Notes: a model not told the origin generated them from the letters alone. 64,000 nt of DNA from Aquila chrysaetos chrysaetos (GCF_900496995.4 NW_024470382.1:1-64000); one strand, 5' to 3'; positions 22,301 to 33,958 are shown, numbered from the stretch's first letter. Program-made: numbers and translations.

Positions 22301-25300
22301 ACCCTGAGTCACCCTGGACCACCTTGGGACCACCCTGGGTCACCCTGGGACCAATCTGGGACCACCCAAGACCACCCTGAGTCAACCTGAGCCATGCTGG
22401 GACCATGCTGGGACCACCCTGGGACCACCCTGGGTCACCCTGGACCACCCTGGGACCACCTTGGATCACTCTGGGACCACGCTGGACCACCCTGGGCCAC
22501 CCTGAGTCACCCTGGACCACCCTGGGACCACCCAAGAGCACCCCGGATCCCCCGGCTCACCCGGCCTCGCGGTGCAGGAGCTCCTGGAGGTGGAGGCAGC
22601 GGGCGCGCAGGGCGGCCTCGGCGGGTCCCGGGAGCACCCCGGGGTGCTGCAGCCGCCCCCGCAGCACCCGCTGCTCCTGCTCCAGCCGGGCCCGAGCCCC
22701 CGCCGCTTCCCGCGCCCGTGCCCCCGCCGCCGCCAGCGCCCGCCGCAGTTCCTCCGCCTGCACCCGACGGTGGCACCCGTGGGGGGTCAGCAGCGCCCAC
22801 ACAGCGCCCGCGGCACCCACAAGTGCACCCACACAGCACCCACGGCACCCACAAGTGCACCATGGCACCCACAGCACCCACACAGCACCCGCGGCACCCA
22901 AAAGTGCACCCACAGCATCCGCAACTGCACCCACAGCACCCACAAGTGCACCCACACCTGCACCCACAGCACCCACAAGTGCACCCATGGCACCCACAGC
23001 ACCCACACAGCACCCACAGCACCCACAAGTGCACCCGCAGCACCCAAAAGTGCACCCACAGCACCCACACCTGCACCCACAGCACCCACAAGTGCACCCA
23101 CACCTGCACCCACAGCACCCACAAGTGCACCCATGGCACCCACAGCACCCACACAGCACCCACAGCACCCACAGCACCCACACAGCACCCACACAGCACC
23201 CACAAGTGCACCCACAGCACCCACACAGCACCCATGGCACCCACAAGTGCACCCACAGCATCCGCAACTGCACCCACAGCACCCACAGCTGCACCCACAC
23301 CTGCACCCACAGCACCCACACAGCATCCACAGCACCCACAAGTGCACCCACACCAGCACCCACAGCACCCACAAGTACACCCCCAGCACCCACACCTGCA
23401 CCCACAGCACCCACAAGTGCCCTCCCAGCACCCACAGCACCCACACAGCACCTGCAGCACCCACAAGCGCAGCCACGGCACCCACAGTACCCGCAACTGC
23501 ACCCACAGCACCCACAGCTGCACCCACACCAGCACGCCCAGCACTTGCAAATGCCCCCCCAGCACCCACACCTGCACCCACAGCACCCACAAGTGCACCC
23601 ACAGCACCCACACAGCACCCATGGCACCCACAAGTGCACCCACAGCATCCGCAACTGCACCCACAGCACCCACAGCTGCACCCACACCTGCACCCACAGC
23701 ATCCACAGCACCCACAAGTGCACCCGCAGCACCCACAAGTGCACCCACACCAGCACCCACAGCACCCACACAGCACCCGCAGCACCCACAAGTGCACCCA
23801 CACCAGCACCCACAGCACCCACACAGCACCCGCAGCACCCACAAGTGCACCCACACCAGCACCCACAGCAACCACAAGTACACCCCCAGCACCCACACCT
23901 GCCCCCACAGCACCCACAAGTGCACCCGCAGCACCCACAAGTGCACCCACACCAGCACCCACAGCACCCACACAGCACCCGCAGCACCCACAAGTGCACC
24001 CACACCAGCACCCACAGCAACCACAAGTACACCCCCAGCACCCACACCTGCCCCCACAGCACCCACAAGTGCACCCACAGCACCCACAGTACCCGCAACT
24101 GCACCCACAGCACCCACAGCTGCACCCACACCAGCACGCCCAGCACTTGCAAATGCCCCCCCAGCACCCACACCTGCACCCACAGCACCCACAAGTGCAC
24201 CCACGGCACCCACACCTGCACCCATGACACCCACACAGCATCCACAGCACCCACAGCTGCACCCACACCAGCACCCACAGCACCCACAAGTGCCCCCCCA
24301 GCACCCACACCTGCCCCCACAGCACCCACAAGTGCACCCACAGCACCCACAGTACCCGCAACTGCACCCACAGCACCCACAGCTGCACCCACACCAGCAC
24401 GCCCAGCACTTGCAAATGCCCCCCCCAGCACCCACACCTGCACCCACAGCACCCACAAGTGCACCCACGGCACCCACACCTGCACCCATGACACCCACAC
24501 AGCATCCACAGCACCCACAGCTGCACCCACACCAGCACCCACAGCACCCACAAGTGCCCCCCCAGCACCCACACCTGCCCCCACAGCACCCACAAGTGCA
24601 CCCACAGCACCCACAGTACCCGCAACTGCACCCACAGCACCCACAGCAACCACACCAGCACCCCCAGCACCCACCAGTGCTCCCCCAGCACCCCCAGCAC
24701 CCGCAACTGCACCCCCAGCACCCACACCTGCACCCACCAGTGCCCCCACAGCAGCACCCACAGGTGCTCCCCGTGCCCCCATAGGTACCCCACGTCCCCC
24801 ACCCGTCCCGCCGTACGTCCCCCATAGGTGCCCCCGTGCCCTCCCCACACATTCGCCTACACATCCCTCCATACGTCCCCGTCCCCCCCCCATATCCCCT
24901 ATAGGCACCCTCACATCGCCCACATGCCCCCCCCCGTGCCCATAGGTGCCGCCATACATCCCCCCTTAGATCTCTCATAGGTGCCTTTCTCTCCCTCACA
25001 CCTCCCCCCCGCATCCCCCCATACATCCCCCACAGGTGCTCCCTATAGGTGCCCACCCCCCCCCCCCCATAGGTGCTCCCCCCCCTATGTCACCCATAGG
25101 TGCCCCTGACCTGGCCTTGTCGCTGGTGCAGGCGTTGCTGCAGCGCCCGGTTGTGCTCCCGCAGTTCCGCCAGCGCCGTCTGCAGCCCCCCGGGGTCTCG
25201 GCCCCGCCTGCACCCATAGCCGCTATAGGGGCTGCGGGGAGGGGGGGCGGGGGGAGGTGGGAGGGGGGGCTATGGGGGGAATGTGCCAGAGGGGCTATAG

Positions 25301-28300
25301 GGGCTGTGTTGTAGGGACTATAGGGGGGACACTCTGGGGGGCTATAGGGGACAGGTTGTGGGGGGTATAGGGCATGTACCGTGGGGTCTATAGGGGACAT
25401 GCTACGGGGTCTATAGGGGACATGCTGCGGGGGCTATAGGGGATGTACTGTGGGGTCTATAGGGGACATGCCATGAGGGCTATAGGGGATGTACCATGGG
25501 GTCTATAAGGGACAGGTCATGGGGGCTATAAGGGATGTACCGTGGGGTCTATAGGGGACAGGCCATGGGGGCTATATGGGATGTACCATGGGGTCTATAA
25601 GGGACAGGTCATGAGGGCTATAGGGGATGTACTGTGGGGTCTATAGGGGACATGCCATGGGGGCTATAAGGGATGTACCGTGGGATCTATAGGGGACAGG
25701 CCATGGGGGCTATAGGGGACATGCTGTGGGGGCTATATGGGATGTACCATGGGGTCTATAGGGGACAGGCCATGGGGGCTATAAGGGATGTACCGTGGGG
25801 TCTATAGGGGACACACCACGGCGGCTATAGGTTCTGTGCTGTGAGGGGTAGGGGGGACACACCCTGGGGGCTATAGGGGATGTGCCAATGGGGCTGTAGG
25901 TGGCACACCATAGGGGCTATAGGGGACAGACCATAGGGGCTATAGGGGATGCACTATGAGGGTGCCCTATAGAGGACATATATAGGCCTGTGGGCGTGGC
26001 CAGGGAGTGGGCGTGGCCAGGGAGGCGGGCACTCACGTGGGGCTGGGTGGGTGGGGCACGTGGGCAGCCATGTCATCGCGCTCCTGCTCCGCCCGCCGCC
26101 GGGCATGCTGGGCCGCCGCCACTGCCTGGGGGTGGGGTCGGGATGGACACGCCCCCCACCGGGAAGCCCCGCCCACCTCATCCCAGCATCCCCGACACAC
26201 TGCCATAGCCCCACCCCTTTGTTCCCTAGCCCCACCCCCATGTCCATTAGCCCCACACCCATGTCAATTAGCCCCGCCCCTCTGGCTCTTAGCCCTGCCC
26301 CTAGTCTCACATAGCCCCGCCCCTGAAGTAGCATAGCCCCACCCCAGCATCCCTTGGCCCTGCCCTCACCCCGCCCACTCCCTTAGCCCCGCCCACCTGC
26401 CGCAGCTGCTCCAGCTCCGCCTCCCTGGCACGACGCTGTGACTCCGCCTCCTGTGCCCGGAGCTCCGCCCCTGCCCGGGCGGCACGTGCTGCCTCCAGCT
26501 CTGCCCACAACAGATGCCCCGCCTCCTGGGGGAGGGGCTCTGTCAGGGTGACGCCCCTTAGAGTGGAAAGGCCACACCCACCCAGCAGGCCCCGCCCCCA
26601 GCCCAGGCACCAACCCCTCTCACAGATCCTGCCCCCATACAGGATGAAGCCCCGCCCACCCCTGGATGCCCCACCCACTCTCCTAAGCCTCCACCTTCTT
26701 CCTAGGCCACACCCCCTCTAACCACGCCCCTCTTTAGCATCCATCCCTCTCAGACTCCACCTCAGCCACGCCCCCTGCCCTGACACTGACCCTGCCAGAG
26801 GCCCCGCCCCCTGTCAGGGCCCGCCCCCGCCCTGGCCCCGCCCACCTGCTGCTGGCGCAGGCGCTCACAGGCCCGGTCTCGTGCCCGACAGGCTCCGCCC
26901 ACCCGGGCCTGGGCTCCGCCCACCGCTATCTCCAGCGCCCGCAGGGCCCCGCCTGCTGCCAGGCTCCGCCCCCGCTCCTCCGCCAGGCTCCGCCCCAGCG
27001 CCGCCACCTGCTGGGGGCAGGGACAGGCTGTGAGTGACAGCTCCATGCCCCGCCTCCAGGTGACAGATAGTCCCAGGTCCCACCTCAAGGATGACTGACA
27101 GCCCCACGCTCCACCCCCATGGTGATGGATGGCCCAAATCCCGCCTCGAGGGTGATGGACAGCTCCATGCTCCGCCCACCAGAGTGATGAACACCCCTCA
27201 TGTCCCACCCACCAGGGTGATGGACAGCCCCATGTCTCCCCCACCAAGGTGATGGGCAACTCCATGTCCCACCCACAAGGGTGATGGGCAACCACATGTC
27301 CCGCCCACCAGAGTGACAGACAGCCCCATGTCCTGCCCACCAGGGTGATGGACAGCCCCATGTCCCACCCACCAGGGTGATGGACAGCCCTATGTCCCGC
27401 CCACCAGGGTGATGGACAGCCCCATGTCCCACCCACCAGGGTGATGGACAGCCCTATGTCCCGCCCACCAAAGTGATGGACAGCCCCATGTCCCACCCCC
27501 CCAAGGTGATGGACAGCCCCATGCCCCGCCCCCCACCAGGCCTGCCCCAGATCCATAGCGAGGGGCAGGGGCTAGGCTGTGACTGACAGGTGCTGGCCAC
27601 ACCCCTCCCAGCAAAGCCCCGCCCACCTGGCTGCTGAGGTCACGGAGCTCCTCCTCCAGGTCCCGGCGGTACTGTGCCTGGGGGGGGGGACACGAAGGGG
27701 ACGGGGACGGGGGGGGGGGTGGCAGCGCAGGGGACCCAGGGGTCCAGGGACTGGGGGGGGGACACCCAGTTCCATGCCCCTCCCTGCTCCCCTGGGACCC
27801 CAAGTCCGGGGGGACCCCGACATCCAGGCCCCACGCCTTAGGGTCCCATGGGTGGGGGGGGGGTGACACCTGGGTCCCCTCATTGGGGGGGGGGGGGGGG
27901 GGAGGGAAGACGCCTGGGTCCCTTCCCACGGGGAGGGGGAGGGGAACGGGCGCCTGGGTTCTCTTCCCCCGCCCCGTGCCCTAATTCCAGTCCAGGGTCT
28001 GGCCTGGGGCCAGTGGGGCCAGTGGGGCCAGGGGAGGGGGCACCCGGACGCCTGGGTCCCCCAGCCAAGTTGGGGGGGGGGGGGGGGGGGGGCGGCGGGG
28101 GGGGGGGGCAGCTGGGAGCCTGGATGCCTGGGTCCTCTGGGTGGGGGGGTCCCCCAAATGCCTGCATCCCCCCCCCCCCCCAGACCCCTGGGTCCCCCTC
28201 ATTGGGATTGAAGCTTCCCCAGATGCCTGGGTGCCCCCCCTGGACACCTGGGTTCCCCCCCCAGATGCCTGGGTGCCCCCCTCGGATGCCTGGGTGCCCC

Positions 28301-28707
28301 CCACCCGGGACACCTGGGTCCCACTCACCTGCGCCAGCCTGGTGGGGCCACATCGTCCCCTGTCACCCTCGTCTACCATGGCACAAACTGGGGGGGGGGG
28401 GGTCCTGGAACAACAGAGACCCTACAATAACACACCCACCCCCCCCCCCCCCCCAGCAGCAGCAGCAGCACCGGACGCCTGGGTCCCCCCCCGACAGCTC
28501 TGGATGGACTCGGATGCCTGGGTCCCTTTTTTGGGGAGGGGAGGGGGGAGCGGGGCAGATGGGGTGGGGGTCCCTAGATGCCTGGGTCCCCTCACCTGCT
28601 GCGAATCCGTCCCCGCGATGCCGAACGTGGAACCGTGGGACCAAGGCGTCCGGGGGCCGGGAACTCCCTGTGCCACCCACGCCGCGGGCACGGGAGGACT
28701 CAGGCAT
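16307..28707 (-). CDS. MYH14: Non-muscle myosin II heavy-chain rod/tail (MYH14-like), motor domain not present
   Basis: Eleven minus-strand exons keep phase: 28707-28596, 28387-28329, 27677-27627, 27010 (or 27007)-26846, 26525-26397, 26125-26037, 25207-25111, 22757-22561, 20847-20739, 18108-17936, 16547-16307, about 473 aa. From exon 3 on they follow the end of the non-muscle myosin II rod: RRDLEEELRDLSSQ; VAALGRSLAEERGRSL...RDRACERL; LLWAELEAARAARAGAEL; ARRRAEQERDDMA; LEQEQRVLRGRL; GRRLRVLLAEVEEERLRG; RLRRALEDVGDGAADAARR. The tailpiece CDPLTLSRTVRRMLREEDEE resembles the human MYH14 end (GPLTFTTRTVRQVFRLEEG). Such rods form filaments; without the head it could not be a motor. The first two exons (start MPESSRARG) are not recognised and the ATG context is weak. 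Compared with human there are roughly heptad-sized losses and strong Ala/Arg bias. Alternatives: a rearranged or incompletely assembled MYH14, or a decaying copy. Confidence 0.72.
16600..17840. repeat. GGGCTATAGGG-type minisatellite, last intron of the myosin-tail gene
   Basis: Units such as GGGAGCTATAGGGGCCCATG, GGAAGCTGCAAGTAAACTAT and AGGAAGCCATAAGGTGCTAT recur as a higher-order repeat of roughly 190-210 bp, about six times between 16830 and 17840. 16600-16830 holds related CCCCCACTATCCCATAA words. Confidence 0.9.
18120..20560. repeat. 2.4-kb GGGGACAYG array, myosin-tail intron 9
   Basis: The basic unit is 7-8 bp (GGGGACA, GGGACATG) in higher-order blocks of about 70-100 bp, with GGGGCATGGGGACATGGGGA as a common form. 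All six frames are nearly free of stops, which makes shadow frames up to about 900 codons. The plus strand is G-rich with regular GGGG runs. Confidence 0.95.
20860..22540. repeat. CACCCTGGGAC array, myosin-tail intron 8
   Basis: A 10-bp-based minisatellite (CACCCTGGGACCACCCTGG, with AAGACCACCCTGGATCACC variants) runs from about 21080 to 22540, with higher-order units of roughly 180-240 bp recurring around CTGATGCCATCCTGGGACC. 20860-21080 is a degenerate lead-in. Confidence 0.95.
22795..24785. repeat. 2-kb CACCCACAGCACCCACAAGTG array, myosin-tail intron 7
   Basis: A 12-bp-based C/A-rich minisatellite (CACCCACAGCAC, CACAAGTGCACC) forms higher-order blocks; segments of over 100 bp recur almost exactly (for example around 23560-23720 and 24150-24500). 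Reading frames of 550-850 codons on both strands are repeat by-products. Confidence 0.95.
25210..25990. repeat. CTATAGGGGA minisatellite, myosin-tail intron 6
   Basis: Units of about 30-35 bp pairing GGGGTCTATAGGGGACATGC with GGGCTATAGGGGATGTACCG recur about 20 times between about 25310 and 25960. 24790-25080 is a C-rich lead-in with CCCCATAGGTGC words. The array shares its CTATAGGGG core with those at 16.8-17.8 and 30.5-32.9 kb. Confidence 0.9.
27040..27545. repeat. 30-bp minisatellite, myosin-tail intron 3
   Basis: About 15 units of about 30 bp: GTGATGGACAGCCCCATGTC plus CCRCCCACCAGG. Flanking introns (26130-26845) are C-rich with CCCCGCCC words but not tandem. Confidence 0.9.
27680..28590. 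repeat. CCCAGATGCCTGGGTGCC repeats in myosin-tail introns 1-2
   Basis: Scattered and tandem GATGCCTGGGTCCCC / GGACGCCTGGGT words with long G and C runs, densest at 28200-28330. Related words continue across exon 1 and its start codon (28690-28710), which weakens the case for that start. Confidence 0.65.
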
Positions 28708-28719
28708 CCAGGCACCTCC

Positions 28720-29270
28720 TTCCCCCAGGCTCTACCCACGGGGCCCAGAGCCCGCCCACCCCCCAGGGCACCCAGATGGGCACCCAAATTTTTGGGGAGA
28801 TCAGTTCGGCTCCACCAGTTCCAACCTTTGGGCATCGCCACCCGCCCTTGCCGGAGGGATCCGGGCGGCCGGGCACCTCCCTAGGGGACGCAAACGGCCG
28901 GGCACCCCCCGAAGAAGGTGTTGGGATATTCCCTGAAATGTGCGAACCGCGGTGATGTCATACCATCATATGTGATGTCACGGTGCCAGCTGTGATGCCA
29001 TAGAGGGAAAGGCCAGGCAGGGAGGGGCCGGGGGGCCGGGTGAGGCTGTGGGAGCAGCTGTGATGTCACGGTGCTGGGTATGGCATCGCAGGGAGCGGAG
29101 GGCACAGCAGTGATGTCACTGCTGGGTTTCTACGACTGACCAATGCCACCATGGGGGGGGGGGAAGGCCCAGGGAGGTCAGGGGGACCTTCATGGTGGGT
29201 ACACAGCTGCACCAGCGGGGTCATTGTGTCATACAAATGGCCATCCCTGAGGTAATCTGTACAGAGTGAT
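28720..29270. promoter_or_regulatory. Putative upstream region of the myosin-tail gene with CRE-like sites
   Basis: No exon is recognised. Five exact TGATGTCA octamers (28953, 28973, 29061, 29111, 29267) lie within 320 bp just upstream (minus-strand sense) of the first exon of the myosin-tail gene. Three more and one perfect TGACGTCA lie at 30168-30424. Promoter function is inferred from position only. Confidence 0.35.
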
Positions 29271-29274
29271 GTCA

Positions 29275-30110
29275 GCGTGGGTCAAAATGGAGAAATACGA
29301 GGTGACGCAGGTCAACGCAGGTCAACACAGGTTAGCACCAATCAACATGGGTCAACACAGGTCCACGCGGGTCAAAATGGAGCAACAGAGAGTGACATGG
29401 GTCAACATAGATCAACATGGGTCACCGGATTAAGAAAGCAACACGGATCAACATGGGTCAACACAGATTGGCATGGGTCAACACTAACCAACACGGGTCA
29501 AAATGGGTCAACACAGGTCAACATGGGTGAACACAGGTCAACACTGGATCAACATGGGTCAACATAGGTTGACAGAGGTCGACATAGATTGACACGGGCC
29601 AACACAGATCAACACAGGTCTACATGGGTCAAAATGGAGCACCACAGAGTGACATGGGTCAACATGGATCAGTACAGAGCAACATGGGTCAACAGGGGTC
29701 AACACGGATCAACGTGGTTCAATACAGGTCAACAAACATGGGTCGACAAGGTTCAAGACTGCATCAACATGGGCCAACACAGATTGACAGGCGTCAACAT
29801 GGAGTGACAGAGGTCAACATGGATCAGCGCAGGCCTATACTGGTCAACACAGGGCAACACGGGTCAAAATGGAGCAACACAAAGTGACACGGGTCAGCGT
29901 AGATCAACATGGATCAATGTGGTTCAACACATGGGTCACCATGGGTCACCAAAGATGGGTCAACACAGACTGACACGGGCCAACATGAATCAACTTTGGC
30001 CAACATGGGTCAACATTGGCCAACGGAGGTCACCATGGGTCACCATGGGTCACCAAACATGGGTCAACACAGACAGACACGGGTCAACATGGGTCCTCAT
30101 CAGCCAACAT
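29275..30110. repeat. GGTCAACAYG array (forward orientation)
   Basis: About 80 tandem 10-bp units (GGTCAACATG, GGTCAACACA, GATCAACATG) with higher-order structure. The same family lies inverted in the ZBTB45 intron at 35.28-36.72 kb. Confidence 0.95.
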
Positions 30111-30530
30111 CACCCCATCACATTAAACAGCCACTGGATTGTGGCGGGTGGGGCTCTGACACAGCTGTGATGTCACTACAGGGCAATGAATGATGTCAGA
30201 GACAGAAAGGAGTCAACATGAGAAGTCACGCCATGCCAGGGCCAGGAAGTGACGTCACCAGTGGGCAAGAGGTGACATCCCTCATAGAGCAGGAGGATTA
30301 TGCCTGACCTGGACCAATCTCTGATGTCACCAAGGGCCCAGGAAATGACATCATCAACTCACCAGGATGTGTGACAGGCCCAGCCCAAGCAGTGAGGTCA
30401 TCACTAGATGAGGAAGTGATGTCAGTGCCGGACGCAGGCCGTGAAGTGACCATTGGGGCAGGCCAGGAGGTGCCACTGCCACATTCCCAACAGGCTGTGA
30501 CATCACCAGCAGACCAACTGTCCCTATGGG
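30110..30530. other. Unique spacer with CRE-like octamers
   Basis: Non-tandem sequence with TGATGTCA at 30168, 30322 and 30417 and TGACGTCA at 30250-30257. No exon, RNA gene or transposon is recognised. Confidence 0.5.
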
Positions 30531-32870
30531 GGTGCTATAGGGGCCATAGGGGCTGGGCCAGTTTGGCCCTATGGGGTCTATAGGGGATCCCTGAGCCCAT
30601 AGAGATCCCTATAGGGGTCTATAGAGGATGCTAACCCTATAGGGATCCCCGGGGGGGGGGGGGGGGGCTGTCTATAGGGGATCCTGGCCCTATAAGGATT
30701 CCTATAGGGATCCCCAGATCATCCCTACGCAATCTATAGGGAGCCCAGACCTTATGGGGATCCCTGTGGAGATCTCCAGGGAATCACAGCCCCCTGGTGA
30801 TCCCTATGGGCATTTATAGGTCCTCCGGATCCTGTGGGGGTCCCCAGGGGGGTCTGTAGGGGATCCAGGCCCTATGGGGGTCTATATGGATCAACATAGG
30901 GATCTATAAGTGATCGAGGCTCTACAGAGGGTCCAGGCCCTCTGGGGATCCCTATGGGGATCTACAGGGCATCTGGGCCCTATAGAGATCCCTATGGGGA
31001 TCTATAAGTCATCCAGGATCTGTAGGGCTCTAGAGGGAATCACGGCCGTATGGGGGTCTATAGGGGGGATCCAGGCCCTATGGGGGATAGTTTGGGGGGC
31101 GGGAGGTGTCTATAAGGCATGAAGGCCCCTATATAGGTCTATAGGAGGACAAGGCTCTACAGGGATCCCTATGGGACTCCATAGGGGATCCCAGACCTAT
31201 AGGGAACCCCATAGGGACCTATAAGGCACCTAGGATCTATAGGGGTCTTAGGGGATCCCAGCCCTGTGGAGACCCCTCTGGGGGTCTATAGAGGACTGTG
31301 ACCCTACAGAAGTCTTGCTGGTGGTCTATAGAGGATCATGGCCCTATGGGAGTCTATAGGGCACTGCAGCCTTAACGGGTACCTGTGGGAGTCTATGGGG
31401 GATCCTGGCCTTACTGAGAGCTACAGAGCTCTATAGGGGATCCCAGTCCTATGGGGGTCCCTATGGAGGTCTACAGGGCTTCAGAACCTATGGGGGTTCC
31501 TAAGAGGGTCTATAGGGGTCTGCAGCCATATGGCGGTCCCTATGGGTGTCTAAAGGGGACTGAAGCCCAACAGGGGTCCTGATGCAGGTCTATAGGGGAC
31601 CGCAGCCCAATGGCGGTCCTGATGGGCGTCTATAGGGATCCCAGCCCTACGGGAGTCCCTATGGGTCCCTATAGACATTCATACACTATGGGGGTCCCTA
31701 TGGAGGTCCACAGGGGATTGCAATCCTATGGGGGTCCCTATGGGCATCTATAGGTATTTGTATACTACAGGGGTCCCTATGGGGGTCTATAGGGGATTCC
31801 AACCCTAGAGGTGTCCCTATGGGGTCTATAGAGGAACCTAATCCTATGGGGGTCCCTATGGGGTCTATAGGCATTTGTACACTACAGGGGTCCCTATGGT
31901 GTCTATGGGGGATCCCAACCCTACAGGGGGTCCCTATAGGCATTGGTACACTACAGGGGTCCCTATGGGGTCTATAGGGGAACCCAAACCTACTGGGGTC
32001 CCTTCAGAGTCTACAGGGGATCCCAATCCTATGGGGATCTCTATGGGGTCTATAGGGGATCCCAACCCTACAGGGGTCCCTATGGGGGATCCCAATCCTA
32101 CAGGGGTCCCTATAGGCATTGGTACACTACAGGGGTCTCTATGGGGTCTATACAGGATCCCAACCCTACAGGGGTCCTTATAGGCATTTGTACACTACAG
32201 GGGTCCCTACGGGGTCTATAGGGGATCCCAATCCTATGGGGATCTCTATGGGGTCTATAGGGGATCCCAACCCTACAGGGGTCCCTAGGGGGTCTATAGG
32301 GGATCCCAATCCTATGGGAGTCCCTATGGGCATCTATAGGCATTTGTACACTACGGGGGTCCTTATGGGGGTCTATGGGGGATCCCAACCCTACAGGGGG
32401 TCCCTATAGGCATTGGCACACTACAGTGGTCCCTACGGGGTCTATAGGGAATCCCAATCCTATGGGGATCTCTATGGGGTCCATAGGGGATCCCAACCCT
32501 ACAGGGGGCCCGTATGGGGGTCTATAGGGGATCCCAATCCTACAGGAGGTCCCTATAGGCATTGGTACACTGCAGGGGTCTCTATGGGGATCTCTATGGG
32601 GTCTACAGTGGATCCCAACCCTACGGGGGTCCCTATAGGCATTTGTACACTACAGGGGGCCCGTATGGGGGTCTATATGGGATCCCAACCCTACAGGGGT
32701 CCCTAGGGGGTCTACAGGGGATCCCAATCCTACGGGGGTCCCTATGCGCATCTACAGGCATTTGTACACTACGGGGGTCCTTATGGGGTCTATGGGGGGT
32801 CCCAACCCTACGGGGGTCCCTATAGCGGTCCACAGGTGACCGCGGCCCTGCGGACACCCCGCGACCCCCC
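30530..32870. repeat. 2.3-kb TCTATAGGGGATCCC array upstream of ZBTB45
   Basis: Units of about 30 bp (GGGGTCTATAGGGGATCCCA, ACCCTACAGGGGTCCCTATG) become more regular toward 32 kb, where a higher-order block containing TAGGCATTTGTACACTACAG or TAGGCATTGGTACACTACAG recurs about nine times. No gene is seen. Confidence 0.92.
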
Positions 32871-32889
32871 TACGGGTCCCCGCGAGGGG

Positions 32890-33096
32890 CGTGGCCAATC
32901 CCGCCCCGTCTCTATGGTGCGGGAGCGGCGGGAGGACCGCGCCCGTGTCCCTCTCTATGATCCCGGCTCACTTCCTCTCTTGGCCCCCCTCCGGAAGTGA
33001 CGCGTGGGAGAAAGAAAGACGGAGGCGGGCTACCGGAAGCGGCGGCGGAGGCGCTTCCGGGTGTCGGGGCCGGCGGCGGTTCCGGCGGGCGCGGAG
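32890..33096 (+). promoter_or_regulatory. ZBTB45: ZBTB45 promoter and 5' non-coding exon
   Basis: CpG-rich sequence with ETS-type sites: CCGGAAGTGACG at 32991-33002 (an ETS site fused to a CRE half-site), CCGGAAG at 33033-33039 and CTTCCGG at 33054-33060. A donor (GCGGAG then GTGAGT) ends the non-coding exon at 33096; the next acceptor is at 33901-33902. The TSS is not determined. Confidence 0.65.
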
Positions 33097-33239
33097 GTGA
33101 GTGCGGCCCCGCCCCCGCCCCGCCCCCCCCCGGTGTCCTTTTTGGGGGGGGAGGGGTGGGGGATGTCCCCGGGGGTTCGCCACACCCCCCGGTGACGTCC
33201 CGCGAGGTGTCCCCTGGGCCACCGGTGACGTCCTGGTGG

Positions 33240-33890
33240 CATCTCCACAGCATGCTGATGTCACCGGCCCATGGTGACATCACATCGGGTGTCCCCAGCT
33301 CCTGGTGGTGGCATCTCCGCACCACGTTGATGTCACCGGCCCATGGTGACATCACATCAGGTGTCCCCAACCCTTGGTGATGCCCTGGTGGCATCTCCGC
33401 ACCACATTGATGTCACCAGCCCATGGTGACACCACACTGGGTGTCCCCAACCCTCGGTGATGCCCTGGTGGCATCTCCGCACCACATTGATGTCACCAGC
33501 CCATGGTGACACCACACTGGGTGTCCCCAACCCTCGGTGATGCCCTGGTGGCATCTCCGCACCACATTGATGTCACCAGCCCATGGTGACACCACACTGG
33601 GTGTCCCCAACCCTCGGTGATGCCCTGGTGGCATCTCCGCACCACATTGATGTCACCAGCCCATGGTGACATCCCTTAGGGTGTCCCCAGCCACCGGTGA
33701 CATCTTGGTGGCATTTCCGCACCACATTGATGTCACCAGCCCATGGTGACATCCCTTAGGGTGTCCCCAACCCTTGGTGATGCCCTGGTGGCATCCCATA
33801 GGGTGTCCCCCACCCCTGGTGGCATCTCCACACCACATCGATGTCCCCAGCCCATGGTGACATCCCATAGCATGTCCCCAAACCCCGTTG
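33240..33890. repeat. 80-bp minisatellite, ZBTB45 5' UTR intron
   Basis: About eight units of 80 bp containing GTGATGCCCTGGTGGCATCT, CCGCACCACATTGATGTCAC and CAGCCCATGGTGACA; the copies at 33377-33660 are almost identical. The array stops just before the exon 2 acceptor. Confidence 0.95.
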
Positions 33891-33958
33891 CTCTTCCCTC
33901 AGGTATCTCCAGACCTCACCGACGACCCCGGTCCCCGCCGGCGCCCGTCCCCGCCGCC

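Noticed and set aside
22394-25056. Pro/Thr/His- and Cys/Gly-rich open frames of 550-850 codons
   Set aside because: Six-frame artefacts of the CACCCACAGCAC array; the only supported coding sequence is the 22561-22757 minus-strand exon.
30530-32870. CTATAGGG words resembling the end of a phage T7 promoter
   Set aside because: Only the last bases match; the full promoter is absent and the word is part of a vertebrate minisatellite.
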